DNA of 64,000 nt from Pseudomonas marvdashtae (GTDB lineage Bacteria > Pseudomonadota > Gammaproteobacteria > Pseudomonadales > Pseudomonadaceae), in contig NZ_JABWQX020000002.1 in assembly GCF_014268655.2 (NCBI RefSeq), positions 607,128-671,127 of the forward strand, written 5' to 3'. Of the stretch, positions 53,418 through 61,145 are shown in pieces. The notes below the pieces were generated by a model. That model was not told the origin of the DNA, made no database searches, and worked only from the letters and a program-made list of their open reading frames with translations. The position numbers were made by a program, and so were the translations under genes. Position 1 is the first letter of the stretch. Each line of letters starts with the position of its first letter.

Positions 53418-54116
53418 TTATTTGCCCGCCGGAACCACTTCCAGCACGCGAATCACGCCGGGCTCCGGGTAATGCCAGCGTACGTCCAGGTCCCAGAACT
53501 GCGCGCCATATTCCCGTTCGGCTGTAGGAATCTGGTACGCCGGGCGGGGGTCCTGCGCCAGGCATTGCTCAACCAACTCCACCAACGGCTCGTCGAGGCG
53601 CAAGGCGTGATCGCGGGCTTGAAGCAAGGCTGAGTCCGCCCATTGCACTGGGATCAGGCCAGGCGCTGCGCTGGCGATGTCGTTGGAGGCTGAGCCGACG
53701 ATGTCGGCATAGGGCACGTAGGGCTTGATGTCCAGCACGGGCGTACCGTCCAGCAAGTCAATGCCCGAGATCCACAGCCGGTCGGCTTCTATCCGATCCA
53801 ACTTCACCACCGACTGGCCGATTCCATTGGGACGATGGGTGGCGCGGGTGGCGAACACGCCCATGGATTTGTTGCCGCCCAGGCGCGGCGGCCGCACTTT
53901 CAAGCGTGGCTTGTCCTCCAGGGCCTGGTGGAACAGAAACAGCAGCCAGACATGACTGACCTGCTCCAGGCCCTGCACCGCGTCGCCCTGATCGAACGGC
54001 GCCACCAGCTCCAGCACGCCGCGCGCGGCAGGGGCCAGTTGTGGTTGGCGCGGGATGGCGAACTTCTCCTTGAAACAGGAGCGGACGAAGCCGATGGGGG
54101 AGACGTTGTAGGTCAT
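53418..54116 (-). CDS. trmO: tRNA t6A37 N6-methyltransferase TrmO
   Basis: A 232-residue TsaA/TrmO protein that methylates t6A37 in certain Thr tRNAs. It begins MTYNVSPIGFVRSCFKEKFA (family start) and carries GLEQVSHVWLLFLFH, FATRATHRPNGIGQSVVKLD and DLLDGTPVLDIKPYVPYAD, the usual blocks. The frame runs further upstream into the repeat region but is not coding there. Confidence 0.93.
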   Translation of the reverse strand: MTYNVSPIGFVRSCFKEKFAIPRQPQLAPAARGVLELVAPFDQGDAVQGLEQVSHVWLLFLFHQALEDKPRLKVRPPRLGGNKSMGVFATRATHRPNGIGQSVVKLDRIEADRLWISGIDLLDGTPVLDIKPYVPYADIVGSASNDIASAAPGLIPVQWADSALLQARDHALRLDEPLVELVEQCLAQDPRPAYQIPTAEREYGAQFWDLDVRWHYPEPGVIRVLEVVPAGK

Positions 54117-54125
54117 TTCAAGCGC

Positions 54126-54183
54126 TTCAAGTTGCAAGCTACAAGCCGCAAGCTTTGAACTTGTCGCTTGAAGCTTGTCGCTG
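54126..54183. repeat. Degenerate 7-base CAAGCTT-type repeats
   Basis: Between the start of trmO and the stop of the YehS-like gene lie about eight imperfect copies of AAGCTTG/CAAGCTA-type heptamers in both orientations (such as GCAAGCTACAAGCCGCAAG). The two halves can pair. Runs of this type occur in intergenic DNA of fluorescent pseudomonads. No coding role is apparent. Confidence 0.6.
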
Positions 54184-54187
54184 CTGT

Positions 54188-54649
54188 TTAAGCTCTGACG
54201 CGTAGCGTCAGGCCCTTGAGGAAGTTGCGCAGCAACTGGTCGCCACACGGGCGGTAATTGGTGTGGCCGAACTTGCGAAACAGCGCGCTCAGTTCCGGCT
54301 TGGACACTGGGAATTCGGCAGCCTTGAGGATGGCGTGCATGTCGTCTTCCTTCAGCTCGAAGGCGACGCGCAGTTTCTTCAGGATGATGTTGTTGGTCAC
54401 CGGCACTTCGATTGGCTGCGGCGGACGGCTTTCGTCCTTGCCGCGCTTGAAGATCACCAGGCCATCGAGAAAATGCGCCATGACCTCGTCAGGGCAGAAC
54501 ACGAAGCCTTCTTCCTCGTCTTTCTTGAGGTAGCCGGCGAGGTCTTCCAAGGAAACCTCCAGGCCGCCCAGCTTGATGATCTCGATGACTTTCTTGTCGC
54601 TGGTGTCGAGCATGTAGCGCACGCTGCGCAGTACGTCGTTGTGAATCAT
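54188..54649 (-). CDS. DUF1456 (YehS-like) protein
   Basis: A 153-residue protein made of two similar halves, each beginning with a helix of the type NDVLRSVRYMLDTSDKKVIE / NNIILKKLRVAFELKEDDMH, as in YehS/DUF1456. Each half contains the segment SLEDLAGYLKKDEEEGF or similar. I start at MIHNDVLRSVRYML; a second ATG six codons upstream is less likely. Cellular role unknown. Confidence 0.88.
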   Translation of the reverse strand: MIHNDVLRSVRYMLDTSDKKVIEIIKLGGLEVSLEDLAGYLKKDEEEGFVFCPDEVMAHFLDGLVIFKRGKDESRPPQPIEVPVTNNIILKKLRVAFELKEDDMHAILKAAEFPVSKPELSALFRKFGHTNYRPCGDQLLRNFLKGLTLRVRA

Positions 54650-54706
54650 GTGTGCAGTCCTGATCAATCGACAGTGGGCGCCGCGCTTCGCTGCGGCGCC
54701 GGAAAA

Positions 54707-55417
54707 TTAGAATTTCTCTTTGGCAGACAGGTAGCGCCACTGGCCCAGCGGCACCTTGCCGATGGAGACGCCGCCGATGCGGATCCGGCGGATGGCGACG
54801 ACCTTGAGGCCGACCGCCTGGCAAAACAGCGCGATCACGCCCGGTTGCGGGTTCTTCATGGCGAAGCGCAGGCGGTTCTCGTTCTGCCAGCTGGCCTTGA
54901 CGGCCGGCAGCTCCTTGCCCTTGTAGGTCAGGCCATGGTTCAAGCGATTGAGACCATGGGCGACCATTTCGCCTTCCACTTCGACCACGTATTCCTGCTC
55001 GATCTTGGCCGCGTCGGCGGTGAGCTTGCGCAGGATCTTCCAGTCCTGGGTGAACACCAGCAGGCCGCTGGCCCCAGCCTGCAAGTCGGCGCTGGCGGTC
55101 AGGCGCAGGAAATGCCCCTTGAGCGGGCGCTTGCCGAAGCGATGTTCATCGCTCAGGCTCTGCGGTCCAAGGGAGGCCATCGCGGTGTCTACATCCATGC
55201 CCACCGGGGCGTTCAGCAGGAGTGTCACTGGCTCCGGCGCGGTAGCCTTGGCCTCGGGGTCGAGTTCGACCTTCTGGGTCGTCACCTTGAACTGCGGCTC
55301 ATCGATCACTTCGCCATCCACGGTGACCCAGCCGCCCTCAATGAACAGCTCAGCCTCCCGACGGGAACAGCCGACGAGTTCGATGAGGCGTTTGGAGAGA
55401 CGAATCGGGTCAGTCAT
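54707..55417 (-). CDS. RsuA/RluF-type rRNA pseudouridine synthase
   Basis: A 236-residue protein with an N-terminal S4 RNA-binding domain (RLSKRLIELVGCSRREAELF) and a pseudouridine-synthase domain. The catalytic-site block reads ASADLQAGASGLLVFTQD, where the family usually has GRLDxxTxGLLLLTND: the Asp is kept, but the preceding Arg and the Thr are changed. The family's C-terminal block PGVIALFCQAVGLKVVAIRR is intact. Specificity (RluF-like by length) is uncertain, and activity should not be taken for granted. Confidence 0.82.
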   Translation of the reverse strand: MTDPIRLSKRLIELVGCSRREAELFIEGGWVTVDGEVIDEPQFKVTTQKVELDPEAKATAPEPVTLLLNAPVGMDVDTAMASLGPQSLSDEHRFGKRPLKGHFLRLTASADLQAGASGLLVFTQDWKILRKLTADAAKIEQEYVVEVEGEMVAHGLNRLNHGLTYKGKELPAVKASWQNENRLRFAMKNPQPGVIALFCQAVGLKVVAIRRIRIGGVSIGKVPLGQWRYLSAKEKF

Positions 55418-55500
55418 GACGGGGGCCGTAACAAAAAGAGGGTGGGCATTGTACCTGCCTGGCGCCGGTTAATCGCGGGTCCATTTGCCTCATGCAACTA

Positions 55501-55974
55501 TTAGCCGCGTCCAGCCCTCAGGCCAGGCTGTTTGTAACGCATGTGCAGCAGTGGGTAGGGCTGGTTCATGCCATCTCTTGGCGAGCGCCCGACCACTTCG
55601 AAGCCTTGCTTGAGATAAAAGCCCAGCGCCTGCGGATTCTGTTCGTTGACGTCCAGTTGATTGGCGTTCAGATGCTCCATGGCGTAGCGCAGCAACTGTT
55701 TGCCCAAGCCCTGGCCGCGGTGTTCAGGACCGATGAAAAGCATCTCGACCTTGCCGGCCGCCACCCCGGCGAAACCGGTGATGCGCTGGCGTTTGTCTCG
55801 CGTGCAGATGAGCATTACCGCATCCAGGTAGCGGGTGAGCACCAGGTTCTTCAACAGCTCGATGTAACTGTCCGGCAGGAAGTCATGGGTGGCGCGTACC
55901 GACGCTTCCCAGACACGGGTCAATTCCTGATAGTCGCTCGGTTTCGGTGTGTGGATGACCGAATGCTGACGCAT
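55501..55974 (-). CDS. GNAT-family N-acetyltransferase (YjaB-like)
   Basis: A 157-residue GNAT protein: KVEMLFIGPEHRGQGLGKQL is the acetyl-CoA motif A, and NPQALGFYLKQGFEVVGRSP is motif B. The start MRQHSVIHTPKPSDYQELTR with VWEASVRATHDFL is like YjaB/YiaC-type lysine acetyltransferases. The substrate is unknown. Confidence 0.85.
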   Translation of the reverse strand: MRQHSVIHTPKPSDYQELTRVWEASVRATHDFLPDSYIELLKNLVLTRYLDAVMLICTRDKRQRITGFAGVAAGKVEMLFIGPEHRGQGLGKQLLRYAMEHLNANQLDVNEQNPQALGFYLKQGFEVVGRSPRDGMNQPYPLLHMRYKQPGLRAGRG

Positions 55975-56017
55975 GTCCGCCTGTTCCTTGTGGTGGATGT
56001 CTCCATACGATAGCCGT

Positions 56018-56051
56018 AAAAAAGCCCCGCATCTTGTTGCAAGAGCGGGGC
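56018..56051 (-). terminator. rimO terminator
   Basis: On the minus strand GCCCCGC...GCGGGGC (7-bp stem, 14-base loop) is followed by six T. It lies about 90 bases past the rimO stop and before the GNAT gene. A fragment resembling a REP end (GGCTCCCTCGCCAC) sits between, near 56100. Confidence 0.85.
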
Positions 56052-56137
56052 TTCAGGATTTTTTTGGGGCTGGCAGGCGGGTGGCTGAAAACAGCCTGTG
56101 GCTCCCTCGCCACAACAGCAGCCCCGCCTTGTCTGGA

Positions 56138-57478
56138 TCAACCGATCTGTTCAGCCCACAAATCGTACTCGTCGGCGTCGGTCACCTTGCACCAGACCTT
56201 GTCGCCTGGCTTGAGGTTGCTGCCGTTGTCGATGAACACGTTGCCGTCGATTTCCGGGGCGTCGAAGAAGCAGCGGCCCACGGCGCCTTGTTCGTCGACC
56301 TCGTCCACCAGCACTTCGATTTCGCGGCCGATGCGCATTTGCAGGCGTGCCGAGCTGATGGCCTGTTGATGCGCCATGAAACGATCCCAGCGGTCCTGCT
56401 TGACGTCGTCCGGCACCACGTCCAGGTCCAGGTCGTTGGCCGGCGCGCCGTCAACCGGCGAATACTGGAAGCAGCCGACGCGGTCGAGTTGGGCTTCGGT
56501 CAGCCAATCCAGCAGGTACTGGAAGTCTTCTTCGGTTTCGCCAGGGAAGCCGACAATGAAGGTCGAACGGATGATCAGGTCCGGGCAGATTTCCCGCCAG
56601 TTCTTGATGCGCGCCAGGGTCTTGTCTTCGAAGGCCGGGCGCTTCATGGCCTTGAGGACTTTCGGGCTGGCGTGCTGGAACGGGATGTCCAGGTACGGCA
56701 GGATCTTGCCGGCGGCCATCAGCGGGATCAGCTCGTCGACATGCGGGTACGGATAGACGTAATGCAGGCGGACCCAGACGCCGAGCGTGCTGAGGGCTTC
56801 GCACAGTTCGGTCATGCGGGTTTTCACCGGCGCGCCGTTCCAGAAACCGGTGCGGTACTTGATGTCGACGCCATAGGCGCTGGTGTCCTGGGAAATCACC
56901 AGCAGTTCCTTGACGCCGGACTTGACCAGGCGCTGGGCCTCGTCGAGCACATCGCCCACCGGGCGGCTCACCAGTTTGCCGCGCATCGACGGGATGATGC
57001 AGAAGCTGCAGCTGTGGTTGCAGCCTTCGGAGATCTTCAGATAGGCGTAGTGACGCGGGGTCAGCTTGATGCCTTGCGGCGGCACCAGGTCGATCAGCGG
57101 GTTGTGGTCCTGGCGCGGCGGTACCACGTCGTGCACCGCATTGACCACTTGCTCGTACTGCTGCGGACCGCTCACCGACAACACGCTTGGGTGCACGTTA
57201 CGGATGTTGCCTTCTTCCACGCCCATGCAGCCGGTGACGATGACCTTGCCGTTTTCCTTGATGGCTTCGCCGATCACTTCCAGGGACTCGGCCTTGGCCG
57301 AGTCGATGAAGCCGCACGTGTTGACCACAACCACGTCGGCGTCCTGATAGGTGGACACAACGTCATAGCCTTCCATGCGCAGCTGGGTGAGGATGCGCTC
57401 GGAGTCGACCAAAGCCTTCGGGCAACCCAGGGATACGAAGCCAACCTTTGGATTGGCTGACGCGGGAGTGGTGGACAT
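56138..57478 (-). CDS. rimO: Ribosomal protein S12 methylthiotransferase RimO
   Basis: A 446-residue radical-SAM enzyme that methylthiolates an Asp of ribosomal protein S12. The N-terminal MTTase domain begins [19 protein letters not shown], the radical-SAM Cys triad is in [20 protein letters not shown] near residue 150, and a C-terminal TRAM domain follows ([20 protein letters not shown]). The start [14 protein letters not shown] is chosen; the frame is open 29 codons upstream without family features. Confidence 0.97.
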   Translation of the reverse strand: MSTTPASANPKVGFVSLGCPKALVDSERILTQLRMEGYDVVSTYQDADVVVVNTCGFIDSAKAESLEVIGEAIKENGKVIVTGCMGVEEGNIRNVHPSVLSVSGPQQYEQVVNAVHDVVPPRQDHNPLIDLVPPQGIKLTPRHYAYLKISEGCNHSCSFCIIPSMRGKLVSRPVGDVLDEAQRLVKSGVKELLVISQDTSAYGVDIKYRTGFWNGAPVKTRMTELCEALSTLGVWVRLHYVYPYPHVDELIPLMAAGKILPYLDIPFQHASPKVLKAMKRPAFEDKTLARIKNWREICPDLIIRSTFIVGFPGETEEDFQYLLDWLTEAQLDRVGCFQYSPVDGAPANDLDLDVVPDDVKQDRWDRFMAHQQAISSARLQMRIGREIEVLVDEVDEQGAVGRCFFDAPEIDGNVFIDNGSNLKPGDKVWCKVTDADEYDLWAEQIG

Positions 57479-57763
57479 GTCTAACCTCGGTGTAGGGGAG
57501 ATCGTCTCTTGCCGAGACAGGGCGCCTGACGCGCCTCTGATCAAAAAGTGCGCAATTCTATCCATGGCCGACGCACTTGACCAGCTTTATGCGGGTTTAT
57601 GCAGGGAAATGCGACGAGTGCTGCGCTATGCTTCGCGCCTTTACTTCTTGAAGAATTCCTACAGTCAATAAAACGTCTGTAACAATGCGTAAAAAAGCCC
57701 ATGCTGGCTCACACGGCATGGTGCTTCGTTCAAGAAGACGCGTCAGCAAACCAGGAGTATTGG

Positions 57764-59665
57764 ATGGGTCACGCAAGTAGTCAGGCGGCGGACGCCGGGC
57801 ATTCGGCAGCGAAACCGCTGAGCATGCTGGTCGCGGCGGTTGGAGTGGTTTATGGCGACATCGGCACCAGCCCGTTGTACACCCTCAAGGAAGTGTTTTC
57901 CGGTGCCTATGGCGTGCCCGTCAATCACGATGGGGTGCTGGGGATCCTGTCGCTGATCTTCTGGTCGTTGATCTGGGTCGTGTCGATCAAGTACATGATG
58001 TTCGTCCTGCGGGCCGACAACCAGGGCGAGGGCGGGATCATGGCACTCACCGCCCTGGCGCGGCGGGCTGCGGCGGGAAGGGCGCGGCTGCGCACGTTGC
58101 TGGTGATCTGCGGCTTGATCGGCGCAGCGCTGTTTTACGGCGACAGCATGATCACGCCAGCGATCTCGGTGCTTTCGGCGGTCGAAGGCCTCGGCCTCGC
58201 ATTCGAAGGCATCGATCATTGGGTGGTGCCGCTGTCGGTGGTGGTGCTCGTCGCACTGTTCCTGATCCAGCGCCACGGCACCGCGCGGATCGGCATTCTG
58301 TTCGGCCCGATCATGGTGACCTGGTTCCTGGTGCTCGGCGCCCTCGGCGTCTATGGCATCAGCCAGCATCCGGAAGTGTTGCAGGCTGTGAGCCCGGCCT
58401 GGGCCGTGCGGTTCTTTGTTGTCCATCCGGGCATGGGCGTGGCGATTCTCGGCGCCGTGGTGCTGGCGCTGACCGGCGCCGAAGCGCTGTACGCCGATAT
58501 GGGCCACTTCGGTCGCAAACCGATTGCTCGTGCCTGGTTCATCCTGGTTCTGCCCGGCCTGATGCTTAATTATTTCGGCCAGGGCGCCTTGCTGCTCGGT
58601 GATCCGGAAGCGGCGCGCAACCCGTTCTATCTGCTGGCGCCGAGCTGGGCGTTGCTGCCGCTGGTGGGGCTGTCGACGCTGGCTACGGTGATTGCTTCGC
58701 AAGCGGTGATTTCCGGTGCGTTTTCCCTGACTCGCCAGGCGATCCAGCTCGGTTACATCCCGCGCATGTACATCCAGCACACTTCCAGCGCCGAGCAGGG
58801 CCAGATCTACATCGGTGCGGTGAACTGGTCGCTGATGGTCGGCGTGGTGCTGCTGGTGCTCGGTTTCGAGTCCTCTGGTGCGTTGGCGTCGGCCTACGGC
58901 GTGGCGGTGACCGGGACGATGCTGATGACGACGATCTTGGTGTCCGCCGTGATCCTGCTGCTGTGGAAATGGCCGCCGTTGCTGGCGGTCCCGGTGCTGT
59001 TCGGTTTCCTGCTGGTGGACGGGCTGTATTTCGCCGCCAACGTGCCGAAGATCATCCAGGGCGGTGCGTTCCCGGTCATCGCCGGCATTGCCTTGTTCGT
59101 GTTGATGACAACGTGGAAGCGCGGCAAGCAATTGCTGGTCGATCGCCTCGACGAAGGGGCGTTGCCGCTGCCGGTCTTCATCAGCAGCATCCGCGTACAA
59201 CCCCCTCACCGGGTACAGGGCACGGCGGTGTTCCTGACCGCGCGTTCGGATGCCGTGCCTCACGCGTTGTTGCACAATTTGCTGCACAACCAAGTGCTGC
59301 ATGAGCAAGTGGTCTTGCTGACAGTGGTGTACGAAGACATTCCCCGCGTACCGCCGCAACGGCGCTTCGAAGTCGATGCCTACGGCGAGGGATTCTTCCG
59401 GGTCATCTTGCATTTCGGCTTTACCGACGAGCCGGACGTGCCCGAGGCCCTGAAGTTGTGCCATCTGGACGAGCTGGATTTCAGTCCGATGCGCACCACT
59501 TACTTCCTCAGCCGCGAGACGGTCATCGCCTCCAAGCTCGAAGGCATGGCCCGCTGGCGCGAATCGCTGTTCGCTTTCATGCTGAAGAACGCCAACGGTA
59601 ACCTGCGCTTCTTCAACCTGCCATTGAACCGGGTGATCGAGCTGGGGACGCAGGTCGAGATGTAG
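57764..59665 (+). CDS. kup: Low-affinity potassium transporter Kup
   Basis: A 633-residue KUP/Trk-D type K+/H+ symporter. [20 protein letters not shown] is the family signature at the first membrane helix; about 12 membrane helices fill residues 15-440, and a cytoplasmic C-terminal domain of about 180 residues follows. The ATG at 57764 comes 7 bases after CCAGGAG; the frame extends 21 codons upstream without family support. The upstream gap contains an imperfect hairpin (GCCCATGC...GCATGGTGC). Confidence 0.95.
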   Translation: MGHASSQAADAGHSAAKPLSMLVAAVGVVYGDIGTSPLYTLKEVFSGAYGVPVNHDGVLGILSLIFWSLIWVVSIKYMMFVLRADNQGEGGIMALTALARRAAAGRARLRTLLVICGLIGAALFYGDSMITPAISVLSAVEGLGLAFEGIDHWVVPLSVVVLVALFLIQRHGTARIGILFGPIMVTWFLVLGALGVYGISQHPEVLQAVSPAWAVRFFVVHPGMGVAILGAVVLALTGAEALYADMGHFGRKPIARAWFILVLPGLMLNYFGQGALLLGDPEAARNPFYLLAPSWALLPLVGLSTLATVIASQAVISGAFSLTRQAIQLGYIPRMYIQHTSSAEQGQIYIGAVNWSLMVGVVLLVLGFESSGALASAYGVAVTGTMLMTTILVSAVILLLWKWPPLLAVPVLFGFLLVDGLYFAANVPKIIQGGAFPVIAGIALFVLMTTWKRGKQLLVDRLDEGALPLPVFISSIRVQPPHRVQGTAVFLTARSDAVPHALLHNLLHNQVLHEQVVLLTVVYEDIPRVPPQRRFEVDAYGEGFFRVILHFGFTDEPDVPEALKLCHLDELDFSPMRTTYFLSRETVIASKLEGMARWRESLFAFMLKNANGNLRFFNLPLNRVIELGTQVEM

Positions 59666-59677
59666 ACCGGGAACAAC

Positions 59678-59712
59678 AAGCCCTCGTTGCCTTGCGGCGG
59701 CGGGGGCTTTTT
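59678..59712 (+). terminator. kup terminator
   Basis: AAGCCC and GGGCTTTTTT form the ends of a stem with an imperfect GC-rich middle and six T. It lies 13 bases past the kup stop. Confidence 0.75.
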
Positions 59713-59750
59713 TGTGGGCGATGCATATGTTGATGCCAAACCAAAAAACT

Positions 59751-59774
59751 TGTGGGAGCGGGCTTGCTCGCACA
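59751..59774. repeat. Single REP element
   Basis: TGTGGGAGCGGGCTTGCTCG (extended by CACA) is an imperfect palindrome of the commonest P. fluorescens REP type. It stands alone, with no inverted partner nearby. Confidence 0.8.
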
Positions 59775-59804
59775 GAGGGTTGTGTATAAGCGGCGATCAC
59801 AAAT

Positions 59805-59838
59805 AAGCCCCGGCAACTCGAAGGCTGCTGGGGCTTTT
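59805..59838. terminator. Hairpin downstream of the virJ-like gene
   Basis: AAGCCCC and GGGGCTT (7-bp stem, 18-base loop) with TTTT on the plus side and a weaker TTATTT on the minus side. It lies 18 bases past the minus-strand stop at 59856 and probably ends the mprF-virJ transcript. Confidence 0.6.
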
Positions 59839-59855
59839 GTCAGGCGGGTAGCCGC

Positions 59856-61145
59856 TTATTGTTCGGCTGTCTTGTTCTGCCGCTTGTTGATTTCATCGAT
59901 CAACCGCTTGGCCAGGGCCGGGTAGTTTTCGTCGAAGTGGTGTCCGCCAGGTAGCTTGATGGCCTCGCCGACGGCTGTCTTGTCGGTGCAACCGCTTTCG
60001 TCGGCTTCTTCAGCACCATAGATGCAGACCACTTTTTCGGCGGGCAGCTTGGCCATTTCCGGGCCGGTGGCGGCTTCGGTGCCAGCGTTGCCGAGCCAGC
60101 CTTCCACTTCGATCTCGAAACTGCCAGTGCGGGCGAAGGCGAGCAGGATGATTGCATCGACCCGCTGCTGCTCCGTCGCAGGCAAGCGGTTGTAGATCGC
60201 TGGCAGCACATCGGCGCCGAAGGAGTAACCGGTCAGGATGAAGCGCTTGGTGCCCCAGATCTGGCGGTAGTGCTGCATCAACTCGGTCAGGTCGGCCGCG
60301 CTTTGCTCCGGGCTCTTGTGCTGCCAGTAATAGCGCAGGGTGTCGATGCCCACCACCGGGTAGCCGATCTTGGCCATTTCATCGGCCACGTCGCGGTCGA
60401 GGTCACGCCAGCCGCCGTCTCCGGAAAGGAACAACGTCACGGTATCGCGGGCCTGGCTGGCAGGGATTTCCACGACTGGAATGCTCAGGCCACCCTTGCC
60501 CTTCTCGGCGCCCACCAGGATCTTGCGCAGCTCGTTGTTCAGCACCTGCGGCAGATTGATGTCGTAGTCGCTGATGCTGGTTTCGGCGTTGCGTTGATCG
60601 CGTACGAAGCCGGCACTGGTGTCGTCGGGGTTATCGTTCCAGGCCACCAGCCAGCGACCGTGTGCCGCGCTTTTCGGCAACAGGTGCGTGCAGCCAGGTT
60701 TTTCCAGGGCCAGGTCCACCGAGATGGCCTGGGCCTTGTCGTCTTTCTGTTCGGCCAGCCAGCGCCAGGCCAGCACCGCGCCAGGGCCGATGCCGCTGAC
60801 CAGCGTGGCCGGGCCTTGGAGCTGTCTCAGGCCAGCCTGCAGGGCGCGGCCTTGGAGCATGCAGTCCTTGGGCAGGATCACTTGGACAATCTCGGCCGAG
60901 CCGCTGCGGCTGAGGGTGGTCAACTGCGTGTCGCTGAGCTTCTGGTCCTCATTGACCGCCACCAGCGCGTGGGCGCGGGACTTGGTGCCGGGCGTGATCC
61001 GCGTCATCGACACGCCGTCGGCGGGTTCCAGTTGTTCCAGGGTTGGTTGCGGGGCCGGACGGTTCCAGTACCAGTAGCCGCTACCGAGAATCACCGCCAG
61101 CACCAGCAGGGCGGCCACTACGTATCGCCAGGAGCGTTGCATCAT
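59856..61145 (-). CDS. VirJ/AcvB-like periplasmic lipid hydrolase
   Basis: A 429-residue protein with an N-terminal membrane anchor or signal (VVAALLVLAVILGSGYWYW) and two domains: a VirJ-like N-terminal part and an alpha/beta hydrolase with LFLSGDGGWRDLDRDVADEM, the nucleophile elbow LTGYSFGADVLP near residue 305, and a His in LPGGHHFDENY. In P. aeruginosa the gene next to the MprF homologue (PA0919) removes alanine from alanyl-phosphatidylglycerol, and AcvB does the same for lysyl-PG. The same role is likely here because the start overlaps mprF by one base. Confidence 0.88.
   Translation of the reverse strand: MMQRSWRYVVAALLVLAVILGSGYWYWNRPAPQPTLEQLEPADGVSMTRITPGTKSRAHALVAVNEDQKLSDTQLTTLSRSGSAEIVQVILPKDCMLQGRALQAGLRQLQGPATLVSGIGPGAVLAWRWLAEQKDDKAQAISVDLALEKPGCTHLLPKSAAHGRWLVAWNDNPDDTSAGFVRDQRNAETSISDYDINLPQVLNNELRKILVGAEKGKGGLSIPVVEIPASQARDTVTLFLSGDGGWRDLDRDVADEMAKIGYPVVGIDTLRYYWQHKSPEQSAADLTELMQHYRQIWGTKRFILTGYSFGADVLPAIYNRLPATEQQRVDAIILLAFARTGSFEIEVEGWLGNAGTEAATGPEMAKLPAEKVVCIYGAEEADESGCTDKTAVGEAIKLPGGHHFDENYPALAKRLIDEINKRQNKTAEQ

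Noticed and set aside
54118..54187. CRISPR-like array
   Set aside because: The units are 7 bases and degenerate, with no spacers and no cas genes in the window.
59743..59800. Second REPIN downstream of kup
   Set aside because: Only one REP copy is present; no inverted partner occurs within 200 bases.
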